DNA of 64,000 bases from Pimelobacter simplex. GTDB taxonomy: Bacteria; Actinomycetota; Actinomycetes; Propionibacteriales; Nocardioidaceae. Shown one piece after another: positions 31,219 to 39,184 of the stretch. Position 1 is the stretch's first letter; the number at the start of each line of letters is the position of its first letter. A model generated the notes under the pieces. That model saw nothing but the letters and a program-made list of their open reading frames with translations. It ran no database searches and was not told where the DNA came from. The translations under genes and the position numbers were made by a program. The stretch lies in contig NZ_FOUK01000007.1 of NCBI RefSeq assembly GCF_900114845.1, positions 186,001-250,000 of the forward strand. The letters are read 5' to 3'.

Positions 31219-34200
31219 TCACTCCTCGCGCAGGCGCCGGTTGACCACGAGCAGCCAGGCACCGAGGAGCAGCATGACCCCGGCGAGCAGCGAGAGCTGC
31301 AGGGCGTAGGTCGGTGCGCCCGTGTTGGGCAGCCCACCCCCGGAGACGTGGCCGCCGTCACCGCCGTGGTCGACGACGCCGCCGACCTCGCCCGGCTTCG
31401 GGGGCGCCGGCTTGCGCTCGTTCTCGACGTCGATCGTCAGCGTGGTGCCGGCGTTCTCGGTCGTGATCTCGACCGGGTGCTCGGCGTCCTTCGGCAGCAG
31501 GTAGCCGTCGGGCGCCGCGAGCTCGACGGCGACGTACGCGCCGTGGAGCAGGTCGCTCCAGCGGATCGCGCCCTGGGCGTCGGTGGTCCGGGGACCGCCG
31601 GCCATCGGCTCGCCGTCGTCGTGCTTCCCGTTGCCGTCGGTGTCGGCGTACAGCTGGAAGACCGCGCCGGCCAGGGTCCTGCCGTCGGCGGCGTCCGTCT
31701 TCACCAGGTCGAGCGCCGAGCGCAGCTGCGGGTCGGCGACCGGGACCGGCGTGAACGTCGAGCCCGCGTTGGCGGCGCTCACCACGACCGGGTCGGAGAC
31801 CGGGTTGGCCGGGAGCTCGTAGCCCTGCGGCGCCTTCGTCTCCACCCAGAAGTAGGTGCCGAAGCCGACCGGGTCGACCGTGCACGGGTCGGTGCCGGTG
31901 GTGGTGCACTCGGCGACCTTGACGTCGGCCGCGCGGTCGAACGTCCCGCTGCGGTCGGCGTCGCGCCACAGCTCGAAGGTCGCACCCGCCACCACGGCAC
32001 CGGTGTCGGCGTCGTGCTTGAGGACCGAGAGCCCGCTCTTCTTCTGCGGGTCGCCGATCACGGTCACCGGGAAGGTGGTGCCGGCGTTCTGCGCGGTCAC
32101 GACGATCGGCCCGGACTGGGCGTCGACCGGCAGCTCGTAGCCCTGCGGCGCCGCCGTCTCCAGCCAGTAGTACGTGCCGTGGGCGAGACCCTCGATCGTG
32201 CAGGGCTCACCGCCCGACGTGGTGCACTCGCCGACCTGGGTGTCCCCGCCGGGCTGCAGGCCGGGCGTCCCGTTGGTCTCGCTGTAGAGCGCGAACGTGG
32301 CGCCGTCGACGGTCTCCTCGGTCTCGCCGTCCTGCTTGAGCACGGCCAGCGCGCTGGTGGTCTGCGGGTCGCGCATGGTCGTCACCGCGAAGTCGCCACC
32401 GGCGTTCTGGGGCGTGATCTCGATCGGGTCGGAGTCCCGGTCGGCCGGCAGCTCGTAGCCGACCGGCGGCGTGCGCTCGTGCCAGTAGTACGTGCCGAAC
32501 TCCAGCTCGCCCACGGTGCAGCGGCCGCCCTGCGTCGTGCAGGTCGCGTACGTCGTCTCACTGCCGTCGGCCGCGACCTTGCGCAGGTCGAAGACCGCGC
32601 CGTCGAGCTCGGCGCCGGTGACGGCGTCCTTCTTCTCGACCGTCAGCGCGGAGAGGGTCTGCGGGTCGGCGAGGCCGGACTGGATGATCGGGCCGCCGGC
32701 GTTGACGGCGTCGATCCGGATCGCGCCGACCATCGGGTAGCCCGGGATCTCGTAGCCCTCCGGGGCCGCGGTCTCGAGCCACCAGTAGTCGCCGAACGGC
32801 AGGTCGTCGATCGTGCAGGTGCCGTCGGCACCGGTCACGCAGCTCTCGACGAGCGTGTCGCCGCCGGTCTGCAGGCCGTTCTGGCCGTTGCTCTCGCGGT
32901 ACAGCGCGAAGGTGGCGCCGGGCAGGGTCTTGCCCGTGATCGCGTCGTACTTCGTGATGGTCAGCTCGCTGCGCTTCTGCGGGTCGCCGATCACGGTGAC
33001 CGGCGCCCGGCCGCCCGCGTTGGACGCGTCGACCACGATCGGGTCGGAGACGGCGTTCGGCGGCAGCTGGTAGCCCTGCGGCGCCTGAGTCTCCTGCCAG
33101 TAGTACGTGCCGAAGTCGAGGCCGCCGACCGTGCACGGGTCGGTGCCCGCGGTCGTGCACGGCACGCCGACCGCGGTGTCGCCGGCGGGCTGCAGCCCGG
33201 CCTGGCCGTTGGTCTCGCGCCAGAGCTGGAAGGTCGCGCCGGGCACGATCTTGTCGGTCACCGTGCCGTCGGGACGGGACTCGTGCTTGATCACCGCGAG
33301 GGCCGACTTCTTGCGGCTGTCGGTGAACGCCGGGACCTTGACCGGCGTCGTGTCGTCGGCGCTGACCGTGAAGGCGACCGGTCCCGGGGCGTCGATCTCG
33401 TAGCCCTGCGGGGCCTTGGTCTCGGTGACCGTCCAGGCACCCGGCACCAGGCCGCGGACCTCGACCCGGCCGAGGGTCGGGTCGACGTCCGGTGCCGCGT
33501 TGTCGGTGACGACGATCGCGGGCGCGGAGCCGCCGGTGTTCTCGAAGCGGAAGGTCGCGGGGCCGATCAGCGCGCCGCCGTCGGCGTCGCGCTTCTCGAC
33601 GATCGCGCCGCCCTGCGCGTTGGTGAACACGCAGTGCACGTCGCCGCCGAGGGCGCCGACCTCGAACCGGGCGGCGGCCTTGTCGATGCGCACGCCGCTG
33701 GTGTCACCGGTGCAGGCGAGGTCGGTGAGCGCCCAGCCCGCGCTGTCGCGCTCGGTGAAGCTCGCGTCGCCCGCGATCTCGTAGGTCTTCGTCTCGCGGT
33801 CGCCCAGGGTGGACGTCGCAGGCAGCGTGCCGTCGATCGTCCGGCCGGACTGGTCGAACGTGAACGTGTCGGGCGCGCCCTGCGGCCGGGTCCGCTTCTC
33901 GATGGTGACCTGGCGGACCGGGTCGAGGATGCCGTAGACGCAGCCGGTCGTCTTGGACCGCTCCTTCGTGACGAAGGCGTCGGTGCTGCTGGCCGGCGGA
34001 GTCGCCGGGCACTGCTCGCCGGCAGCCTTGGCGATCGAGCTGATCGTCAGGCGGTAGTGCTGACCGGAGGTGTCGACCACCGAGCGCGAGCCGCTCGGGT
34101 CGGTGAAGCTCAGCCGGTCGTCGCACAGCACGCCGTCGGTCGCGCCGTAGGGGCACGTGCCGGAGTTCGCGGTCTCCTCGAGGAGCCACGGGTACTCGAC

Positions 34201-34716
34201 GGTCGGGTTGCCCTGGAAGTCGCCGAGGCGCAGCGTCAGCGTGCCGCCGATGAAGGCGGACCGGCTGCCGGCCGGGTAGGTCAGGCCCTGGATCGGGTTG
34301 TTGTAATGGATGATCGAGGCCAGCAGGAAGGGCTGGCTCGGCGTCACCGTGCCGGGCGCGCTGGCGTCGAAGCCGACGCCGCTCTGCTTGCCGAGGTCGA
34401 GCGATCCCGGGCAGGTCTCACCGCTCGGGCGGCCGTAGGCCACGTCGACCTCGCCCGCGGACGCCGTCCCGGCGGCCGGGTTGTAGTTGATGCACTGGGC
34501 GTCCGTGCCGTCGACGCCGCGGACGTCCGAGACCGCTCCGGTCACGTTCGTCAGCGGTACCGCCGCCTCGGCCGGAGCGGCCACGGTGCCCGGCACCACG
34601 ACCCCCGCCGCCGCGACGGCGACCGCCGCGAGCCAGCGTGGGCCCCTCCCCTCGCGGCGCTTGACGTGCTTCCCGTTCGTCCTGTGTGCGCGCATGACGG
34701 CGCGACGCAATGCCAC
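31219..34716 (-). CDS. LPXTG-anchored surface protein with SpaA/prealbumin-like repeats
   Basis: A 1165-residue surface protein. Signal peptide to about residue 51; an N-terminal cysteine-containing domain (about 55-265); a further domain to 370; then seven repeats of ~95-110 residues with SpaA/CnaB character, each opening like SALAVIKHESRPDG or SELTITKYDAITG and closing with an ETxAPQGYELP-type strand. Those K and E positions usually form intramolecular isopeptide bonds. Sorting signal LPNTG at 1129-1133, hydrophobic segment and RRLREE tail. GTG 34716 is chosen for GGGAG 7 nt upstream. It is likely an adhesin or pilin-like stalk; no sortase gene is in the window. Confidence 0.92.
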   Translation of the reverse strand: MALRRAVMRAHRTNGKHVKRREGRGPRWLAAVAVAAAGVVVPGTVAAPAEAAVPLTNVTGAVSDVRGVDGTDAQCINYNPAAGTASAGEVDVAYGRPSGETCPGSLDLGKQSGVGFDASAPGTVTPSQPFLLASIIHYNNPIQGLTYPAGSRSAFIGGTLTLRLGDFQGNPTVEYPWLLEETANSGTCPYGATDGVLCDDRLSFTDPSGSRSVVDTSGQHYRLTISSIAKAAGEQCPATPPASSTDAFVTKERSKTTGCVYGILDPVRQVTIEKRTRPQGAPDTFTFDQSGRTIDGTLPATSTLGDRETKTYEIAGDASFTERDSAGWALTDLACTGDTSGVRIDKAAARFEVGALGGDVHCVFTNAQGGAIVEKRDADGGALIGPATFRFENTGGSAPAIVVTDNAAPDVDPTLGRVEVRGLVPGAWTVTETKAPQGYEIDAPGPVAFTVSADDTTPVKVPAFTDSRKKSALAVIKHESRPDGTVTDKIVPGATFQLWRETNGQAGLQPAGDTAVGVPCTTAGTDPCTVGGLDFGTYYWQETQAPQGYQLPPNAVSDPIVVDASNAGGRAPVTVIGDPQKRSELTITKYDAITGKTLPGATFALYRESNGQNGLQTGGDTLVESCVTGADGTCTIDDLPFGDYWWLETAAPEGYEIPGYPMVGAIRIDAVNAGGPIIQSGLADPQTLSALTVEKKDAVTGAELDGAVFDLRKVAADGSETTYATCTTQGGRCTVGELEFGTYYWHERTPPVGYELPADRDSDPIEITPQNAGGDFAVTTMRDPQTTSALAVLKQDGETEETVDGATFALYSETNGTPGLQPGGDTQVGECTTSGGEPCTIEGLAHGTYYWLETAAPQGYELPVDAQSGPIVVTAQNAGTTFPVTVIGDPQKKSGLSVLKHDADTGAVVAGATFELWRDADRSGTFDRAADVKVAECTTTGTDPCTVDPVGFGTYFWVETKAPQGYELPANPVSDPVVVSAANAGSTFTPVPVADPQLRSALDLVKTDAADGRTLAGAVFQLYADTDGNGKHDDGEPMAGGPRTTDAQGAIRWSDLLHGAYVAVELAAPDGYLLPKDAEHPVEITTENAGTTLTIDVENERKPAPPKPGEVGGVVDHGGDGGHVSGGGLPNTGAPTYALQLSLLAGVMLLLGAWLLVVNRRLREE

Positions 34717-34750
34717 CTGTCGGCTCCCTCGCCTGTTGTCCCTCTTACGT

Positions 34751-34813
34751 GGGGTGCGCTCCCCCCAGGTGCGCACCCCGTCCCGAAGGACAGACACCCC
34801 GGGACCTTGGTCC
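34751..34813 (-). promoter_or_regulatory. Structured leader or terminator region before the LPXTG gene
   Basis: Three inverted repeats are packed together on the strand of the LPXTG gene: GGACC-AA-GGTCC (34802-34813), GTCC-TTCG-GGAC with a stable tetraloop (34780-34791), and a 9-bp stem GGGGTGCGC/GCGCACCCC (34751-34779). They could end the upstream EI24 transcript or form a folded 5' leader. No known riboswitch class is recognised. Confidence 0.5.
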
Positions 34814-34838
34814 TTACGGTGGGGTCAGGGAGTTTTCC

Positions 34839-35570
34839 TCAGCGCGGGGACGCCGCGAGCGCCTCGCGGGCGAGGTAGGTCGCGCCGGCGACCGCCGCGG
34901 GCATGACGAGGATGCCGCCGCCGGGCACCAGGAAGCAGGCCTGCACGCAGACCCCGAAGCCGAGCATCGCCCCGCGGTGCGGGCGGAGCAGGGCCGCCTG
35001 GGCGGCCCGGTCCATCCCGCGCGCCTCGAGCGCGCGCGAGACCAGCTCGCCCGCGAGCAGCCGACCGGCGACGGCGAGGCCGAGCACCGCACCGATCACG
35101 GAGCCCACCACCGGCAGCAACCCGATCACGAAGACCGCGACGGCGGTGACGAGACCGAGCGCGACCAGCACGAGGCCGTCGAGCGCCCCGCGCACCCAGC
35201 CGACGCCCCGCTCGGGGACGTCGCCGCCGAGCGAGAGCTCGACCTCCTTCCAGATCTTCTCGTAGAAGGGGTCGCCGACGGCCAGCGTCAGGCCGGTGAA
35301 CGTGACGATCGCGAGCATGCCGGCGCCGACGAGCACGAGCAGGTAGAGCGCGCCGCGGAAGAGCCCGCGGGGCGCGTCGGACCAGCCGTCGGCGAACGGC
35401 GTCGCCCAGTCGATCAGGTCGTCGGCGAACAGCACCAGGGTGACCAGCGCGGCGCCCACCAGGACCGCCACGATGAGCGCCGGCACGATGCCGAGCAGCA
35501 TCAGCCGCGGCCGCTCCCGCCACATCCGCAGCCCGCGGAGCAGGAAGCCGACGCCCCGCCCGAAGCCCAT
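34839..35570 (-). CDS. EI24 domain membrane protein (CysZ-like)
   Basis: A 243-residue membrane protein with four to six hydrophobic segments and the family signature VGDPFYEKIWKEVE about a third of the way in. The EI24/CysZ family includes sulfate-uptake proteins and etoposide-induced 2.4 homologues; the role in actinobacteria is unclear. The ATG at 35570 lies 29 bp after the thioredoxin-fold/TPR gene stop, so the two may be cotranscribed. Confidence 0.85.
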   Translation of the reverse strand: MGFGRGVGFLLRGLRMWRERPRLMLLGIVPALIVAVLVGAALVTLVLFADDLIDWATPFADGWSDAPRGLFRGALYLLVLVGAGMLAIVTFTGLTLAVGDPFYEKIWKEVELSLGGDVPERGVGWVRGALDGLVLVALGLVTAVAVFVIGLLPVVGSVIGAVLGLAVAGRLLAGELVSRALEARGMDRAAQAALLRPHRGAMLGFGVCVQACFLVPGGGILVMPAAVAGATYLAREALAASPR

Positions 35571-35599
35571 CGCCGTCGTCCCGCCGGTTCCGAGGTCGC

Positions 35600-36571
35600 T
35601 CAGAAGAGCGCGGAGGCGAGGGCCTGCCGGCCCTTGAGGACCCGCGGGTCGTCGTTGCCCACCGCGCCGAACAGGCCGAGGAGGTGCTCGCGCACCCGGT
35701 CGCGGTCCTTGCCCGCCGTCCGGCGGACCAGCTCGACCAGCCGCGCGAAGGCGTCCTCGACGTGACCGCCGAGCATGTCGAGGTCGGCGACCATGGTCTG
35801 TGCGTCGATGTCGTCGGGGTTCGCCGCCGCGGCCGCCCGGGCCGCGTTGAGGTCGACGCCCTGGGTCCGCTGGAGGACCTTGGCCATCGCCAGCCCGGCT
35901 GCGGCCTCGTGGTCGGCGGGGTTGGCGTCGGCGAGCTTCTGGTACTCCGCGACCGCCGCGTCGATGTCGCCGGCGGCCAGCGCCTCCTGCGCGGGCGCGT
36001 AGCGCGGGTCGAGGTCGGCCTCGCCGTCCTCGCCCTCGGCGCCGTCGCCCGCAGGCCCGGCACTGCCGAAGGCGTTGGGCTGGTGGCGCCCCGCGATGCC
36101 CTGCGCGGTGAGCTGCTGGGCGAGCTGGTTGAACAGCGCCCGGATGTCGTCGATGGGCGCCGCGCCCGGGATGGGCTGGGTGGCCGGGCGACCGTCGAGG
36201 ATCACCAGCATCAGCGGCACCTGCGGGATCTGCATCGCCTGCGCGATCTGGGGCGCCGCGTCGACGTCGATGGACGCGGCGAGGAACCGGCCGTCGTACT
36301 CGTCGGCGACGGTGGCGACGTCGCGCGCCATCTCGGTGCTCTCGGGCGACTGGGTCGGCGAGTGGAAGACCAGCACCACCGGCGCCGTCATCGACGCCTC
36401 GAGCACCGACTGGAAGTTCGCCTCGTCCACCGTCACCGAGTACGCCGACCCGGCGTTGCCACCGGTCGGGGCACCTCCGGCGGGCGCGCCGCCGGCGGGG
36501 GCGGCGGGCCGCTGCTGCTTCAGTGCGGACAGGTCGATCGCACCGGGGCGGGAGAACGGCTGCTGCGTCAT
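35600..36571 (-). CDS. Thioredoxin-fold/TPR protein (CnoX/YbbN-like) lacking the CxxC
   Basis: A 323-residue protein: proline/glycine-rich N-terminus (residues 1-40), thioredoxin fold (about 45-150, VTVDEANFQSVLEAS then VVLVFHSPTQSPES), and a C-terminal TPR-like domain (ALAAGDIDAAVAEYQKLADA). At the place of the redox CxxC the sequence reads TQSP, so there is no disulfide chemistry. Proteins of this build act as chaperone-like holdases (CnoX) or adaptors. A TAGGAT 7 nt before the ATG suggests a leaderless start. Confidence 0.85.
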   Translation of the reverse strand: MTQQPFSRPGAIDLSALKQQRPAAPAGGAPAGGAPTGGNAGSAYSVTVDEANFQSVLEASMTAPVVLVFHSPTQSPESTEMARDVATVADEYDGRFLAASIDVDAAPQIAQAMQIPQVPLMLVILDGRPATQPIPGAAPIDDIRALFNQLAQQLTAQGIAGRHQPNAFGSAGPAGDGAEGEDGEADLDPRYAPAQEALAAGDIDAAVAEYQKLADANPADHEAAAGLAMAKVLQRTQGVDLNAARAAAAANPDDIDAQTMVADLDMLGGHVEDAFARLVELVRRTAGKDRDRVREHLLGLFGAVGNDDPRVLKGRQALASALF

Positions 36572-36578
36572 GGGCGCA

Positions 36579-36584
36579 ATCCTA
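36579..36584 (-). promoter_or_regulatory. -10 hexamer TAGGAT of the thioredoxin-fold/TPR gene
   Basis: TAGGAT lies 7 nt before the ATG at 36571. Confidence 0.45.
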
Positions 36585-36620
36585 CGGATCCGGCGCGCCC
36601 CGGCTGCGACGAGGCCGCGG

Positions 36621-36648
36621 GAGTTTCGCCGGTCGACCGGCGAAACTC
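36621..36648. repeat. 28-bp perfect palindrome with AGTTTCGCCGG arms
   Basis: GAGTTTCGCCGGTC and its exact complement meet at GTCGAC. It lies between the PH-domain gene and the thioredoxin-fold gene. Two further direct half-sites (AAGTTCCGTCGGTC near 36664, GAGTTTCGTCGGTC near 36683) follow. The arms resemble those of the palindromes at 53305 and 59487. Confidence 0.85.
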
Positions 36649-36714
36649 GCACCTGACCGATGAAGTTCCGTCGGTCAAGCGTGAGTTTCGTCGGTCCAGT
36701 ACGACGTCCGCGCG

Positions 36715-37251
36715 CTAGTTCGGCACGCGGGGACCCCGCAGGCCCGCGCGCTGGACGACGCGCTGGATGGCGAGGTCCCGCTCGTCGGGGCGCCCGACGT
36801 ACCGGATGTCGCGCAGCCCCTGCTCCTGGGCGGCCGACTCGAAGCAGAAGTGCCCGAAGCCGAGCATCCGCCCGTGCAGCGGCTTCTTGACCGAGATGTC
36901 GAGGATCCGGCTCAGCGGCATGGTGGCGAGGCTCTGGGAGAGGACGCCGTGCACCCGGAAGACGCGCATGTTGGTGATCACGAACCGGTCGCGCAGGACG
37001 GCGAGCCAGCCCCATCCCGCATGCAGCAGCACGGCGACGGCGACGATGATGAGGAACCAGGCGACCTGGACCGAGACGAACCAGCTGCCCACGAGCAGGG
37101 CCAGGGTGAGCCCGAGCTCGAGGGCCGGGCGGGTGTAGGCGAACCAGTGGTGGGTCACCTCGTCGACGACGACCTCCCCCTCCTCGCGGAGCAGGTGCTT
37201 GCCGATCTTGGGGTCCCCGAGCCGGCCGAGCAGGTCGGTGACGAACGCCAC
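36715..37251 (-). CDS. PH domain-containing membrane protein
   Basis: A 178-residue protein with two hydrophobic segments (LGLTLALLVGSWFVSV and WFLIIVAVAVLLHAGW) followed by a bacterial PH-like domain with FVITNMRVFRVHGVLSQ and the block MPLSRILDISV. Such proteins (DUF304/bPH2 type) are membrane-bound and of unknown role. GTG start at 37251. It lies 13 bp after a tiny membrane-protein gene on the same strand. Confidence 0.85.
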   Translation of the reverse strand: MAFVTDLLGRLGDPKIGKHLLREEGEVVVDEVTHHWFAYTRPALELGLTLALLVGSWFVSVQVAWFLIIVAVAVLLHAGWGWLAVLRDRFVITNMRVFRVHGVLSQSLATMPLSRILDISVKKPLHGRMLGFGHFCFESAAQEQGLRDIRYVGRPDERDLAIQRVVQRAGLRGPRVPN

Positions 37252-37264
37252 GGCAGGCGTCCCG

Positions 37265-37435
37265 TCAGCCCATCGCGCCGACGAAGTCGATGACCCCGCG
37301 GAAGGCCTGGGTGGCGAGGTCCCAGCCGCCGCCGGCGGCTTCCTTCGACGTGGTCGCCAGGCCCGAGGGGTCGGTGAACATCCAGAAGCCGAGGAAGACG
37401 ATCACGACGACACCGATGAGCTTCTTGGCGTCCAT
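37265..37435 (-). CDS. Tiny membrane protein
   Basis: A 56-residue protein starting MDAKKLIGVVVIVFLGFWMF: one N-terminal hydrophobic helix and a short outside tail (DPSGLATTSKEAAGGGWDLATQ). A comparable small protein is frequent in actinobacteria. The start is the only ATG in frame with good hydrophobic onset. It precedes the PH-domain gene by 13 bp. Unknown function. Confidence 0.7.
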   Translation of the reverse strand: MDAKKLIGVVVIVFLGFWMFTDPSGLATTSKEAAGGGWDLATQAFRGVIDFVGAMG

Positions 37436-37539
37436 GTGCGGGTGTCTCCATCCTGGGTACGAGCGTGCCGGAGGGGCACAGGTCGACACATTGGTACCAA
37501 AGTCCCCACCCGTCACCCGGGAGGCGCGCCCGGGAGGAG

Positions 37540-38982
37540 TCAGCGGCAGGCGCCGCCCAGCCCGTTGTCCGCCGTCCCGGCGGGGGCGCGGCCGCTGCTG
37601 AGCCAGGCGCGGAAGAAGGCGTCGAGCGACTCGCCGGAGACCGACTCCGCGAGCGCCACGAACTGCTCCACGGTGGCGTTGCCGCCGCGGTGGTCGCGCA
37701 CCCAGGTGCGCAGCAGCGTGGTCAGGTCGGCGGCACCGATCCGGTTGCGCAGCGCCGCGATGACCATCGCGCCGCGGTCGTAGACGGCGTCGTCGAAGAC
37801 CCGGGCGGCACCGGGGTCGGCGATGTCGAGGCGCCAGAACGAGTCCGTGGCGCACGTGGTGCGCCAGCGGTCGGCGAGCCAGGACTCGACGCTCGGCCCG
37901 CCGTGCGCGGCGGCGTAGTCGACCTCGAGGTACGACGCGAAGCCCTCGTTGAGCCAGATGTCGCGCCAGCGCCGGACGGCGACGCTGTCGCCGAACCACT
38001 GGTGGGCGAGCTCGTGGACCATCACGCTCGGGTAGATCCAGGAGCCGTACGTCGGCCGCGTCTGGTTCTCGAGCGCGAAGCCGACGTCGAGGCCGGTGAC
38101 CAGGCCGCCGGTCGAGGCGAACGGGTAGGTGCCGAGCCGGCGCTGGAGCCAGTCGGTCATCCCCGCCGTGCGCCGCAGCATCCGCACCGACTGCGCCCGC
38201 TGGCCGGCCGGCAGCTGCTTCGAGACCGCGTTGTAGAACGGGATGCCCGCCGCCGAGCGTCCCTTCTCGACCACGAAGTCGCCCGCCGCGAAGAACGCGA
38301 GGTAGGTCGCCATCGGGTCGGTCATCCGCCACCGGGTCGTCGCCCGGGCGCCGGCGACCTTGCGCGAGACGCGGAGGCCGTTGCTGACCACCTGCTTGCC
38401 GCGCGGCGCGGTCACCCGGATGTCGAAGGTCGCCTTGTCGGACGGGTGGTCGTTCGACGGGAACCACCACGGCGCCATGTGCGGCTGGTTCATGGCGACC
38501 ACCTCGTGGCGATCGGCCAGCCAGTTGCGCTCGCCCGCGTAGCCGTAGGAGGCGGGGCGCCCGGCGTACTTCACGACGACCTTGAACCGGGCGCCCTTCG
38601 CGATCGGGCGCTTCGGGACGACGCGCAGCTCGTGCTTGCTCGGCTTGCGGAACCGCGCCGGGCGTCCGTCGACCTTGACGGAGGTGACCGGCAGCAGGAG
38701 GTCGAGCGAGAAGCTCTTCAGGTCCGCGGTGGCGACCATCGTCGCGGCGGTGCGGCCCGTCAGGCGGCCGGTGCCGAAGTCGTAGGCCACCCGGACGTCG
38801 TAGTGGCGCGCGTCGGTGCCCCCGTTGCCGTCGAGCGGCCAGTACGGATCGCCGCCGCGGTCGGAGCCGGCGGACGGCGTCCCCTCCGCGGCACGCGCGT
38901 CGGCCGCCCGGGCGCCGGGCGCCGCGGTCAGGCCCGGCAGGCAGAGGGCGAGCAGGAGCACCAGCAGGATCCGAGTACGCAC
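37540..38982 (-). CDS. Secreted M1 family metallopeptidase
   Basis: A 480-residue exported zinc peptidase: signal peptide (ILLVLLLALCLPGLTAAPGARA), N-terminal beta domain, and catalytic domain with HELAHQWFGDSV and the downstream zinc ligand in WLNEGFASYLE (HExxH-x18-E). The exopeptidase motif region near residue 330 is less clear, so amino- or endopeptidase activity is open. A GTG start follows a TAGGTT/CTGACA promoter. Confidence 0.9.
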   Translation of the reverse strand: MRTRILLVLLLALCLPGLTAAPGARAADARAAEGTPSAGSDRGGDPYWPLDGNGGTDARHYDVRVAYDFGTGRLTGRTAATMVATADLKSFSLDLLLPVTSVKVDGRPARFRKPSKHELRVVPKRPIAKGARFKVVVKYAGRPASYGYAGERNWLADRHEVVAMNQPHMAPWWFPSNDHPSDKATFDIRVTAPRGKQVVSNGLRVSRKVAGARATTRWRMTDPMATYLAFFAAGDFVVEKGRSAAGIPFYNAVSKQLPAGQRAQSVRMLRRTAGMTDWLQRRLGTYPFASTGGLVTGLDVGFALENQTRPTYGSWIYPSVMVHELAHQWFGDSVAVRRWRDIWLNEGFASYLEVDYAAAHGGPSVESWLADRWRTTCATDSFWRLDIADPGAARVFDDAVYDRGAMVIAALRNRIGAADLTTLLRTWVRDHRGGNATVEQFVALAESVSGESLDAFFRAWLSSGRAPAGTADNGLGGACR

Positions 38983-38988
38983 CGGCTC

Positions 38989-39018
38989 AACCTATGTCGC
39001 CGGAAAATCGGTTGTCAG
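38989..39018 (-). promoter_or_regulatory. Promoter of the M1 peptidase gene
   Basis: CTGACA (-35, 39013-39018) and TAGGTT (-10, 38989-38994) are 18 nt apart, and the GTG follows 6 nt later: a near-consensus leaderless promoter. Confidence 0.55.
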
Positions 39019-39075
39019 CCGATCCCGGCATCCGTCAGGCTGGGCCGGTTCCGTCCGCGACCCGCGCGGACCCCC

Positions 39076-39140
39076 TCGAGAGGAGCGTGACATGTCGATC
39101 GCTGTCGTCGGCCTGCCCTCAGACCGCATCCTCCTCTCGA
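39076..39140 (+). promoter_or_regulatory. Long-range stem hiding the leader-ORF ribosome site
   Basis: TCGAGAGGAG (39076-39085) and CTCCTCTCGA (39131-39140) are exact complements. The first arm contains the AGGAG that would serve the small leader ORF, so folding would mask it. Confidence 0.5.
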
Positions 39141-39184
39141 CCTCAAGGAACCACCGTGTCCCAGGAGCACCCCTCCTCCCCTGA
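39092..39184 (+). CDS. Possible 30-residue leader peptide before the RIO kinase gene
   Basis: A small ORF opening MSIAVVGLPSDRILLSTSRN, with AGGAG 6 nt upstream of its ATG. It overlaps the first 29 bp of the kinase gene in another frame and ends at TGA. It may be a regulatory leader rather than a functional protein. Evidence is limited to the ribosome site and the overlapping stem. Confidence 0.35.
   Translation: MSIAVVGLPSDRILLSTSRNHRVPGAPLLP

Noticed and set aside
39092..39184. Leader ORF as a cysteine-responsive attenuator
   Set aside because: The peptide contains no cysteine run and no terminator/antiterminator pair is evident; only a masked ribosome site is supported.
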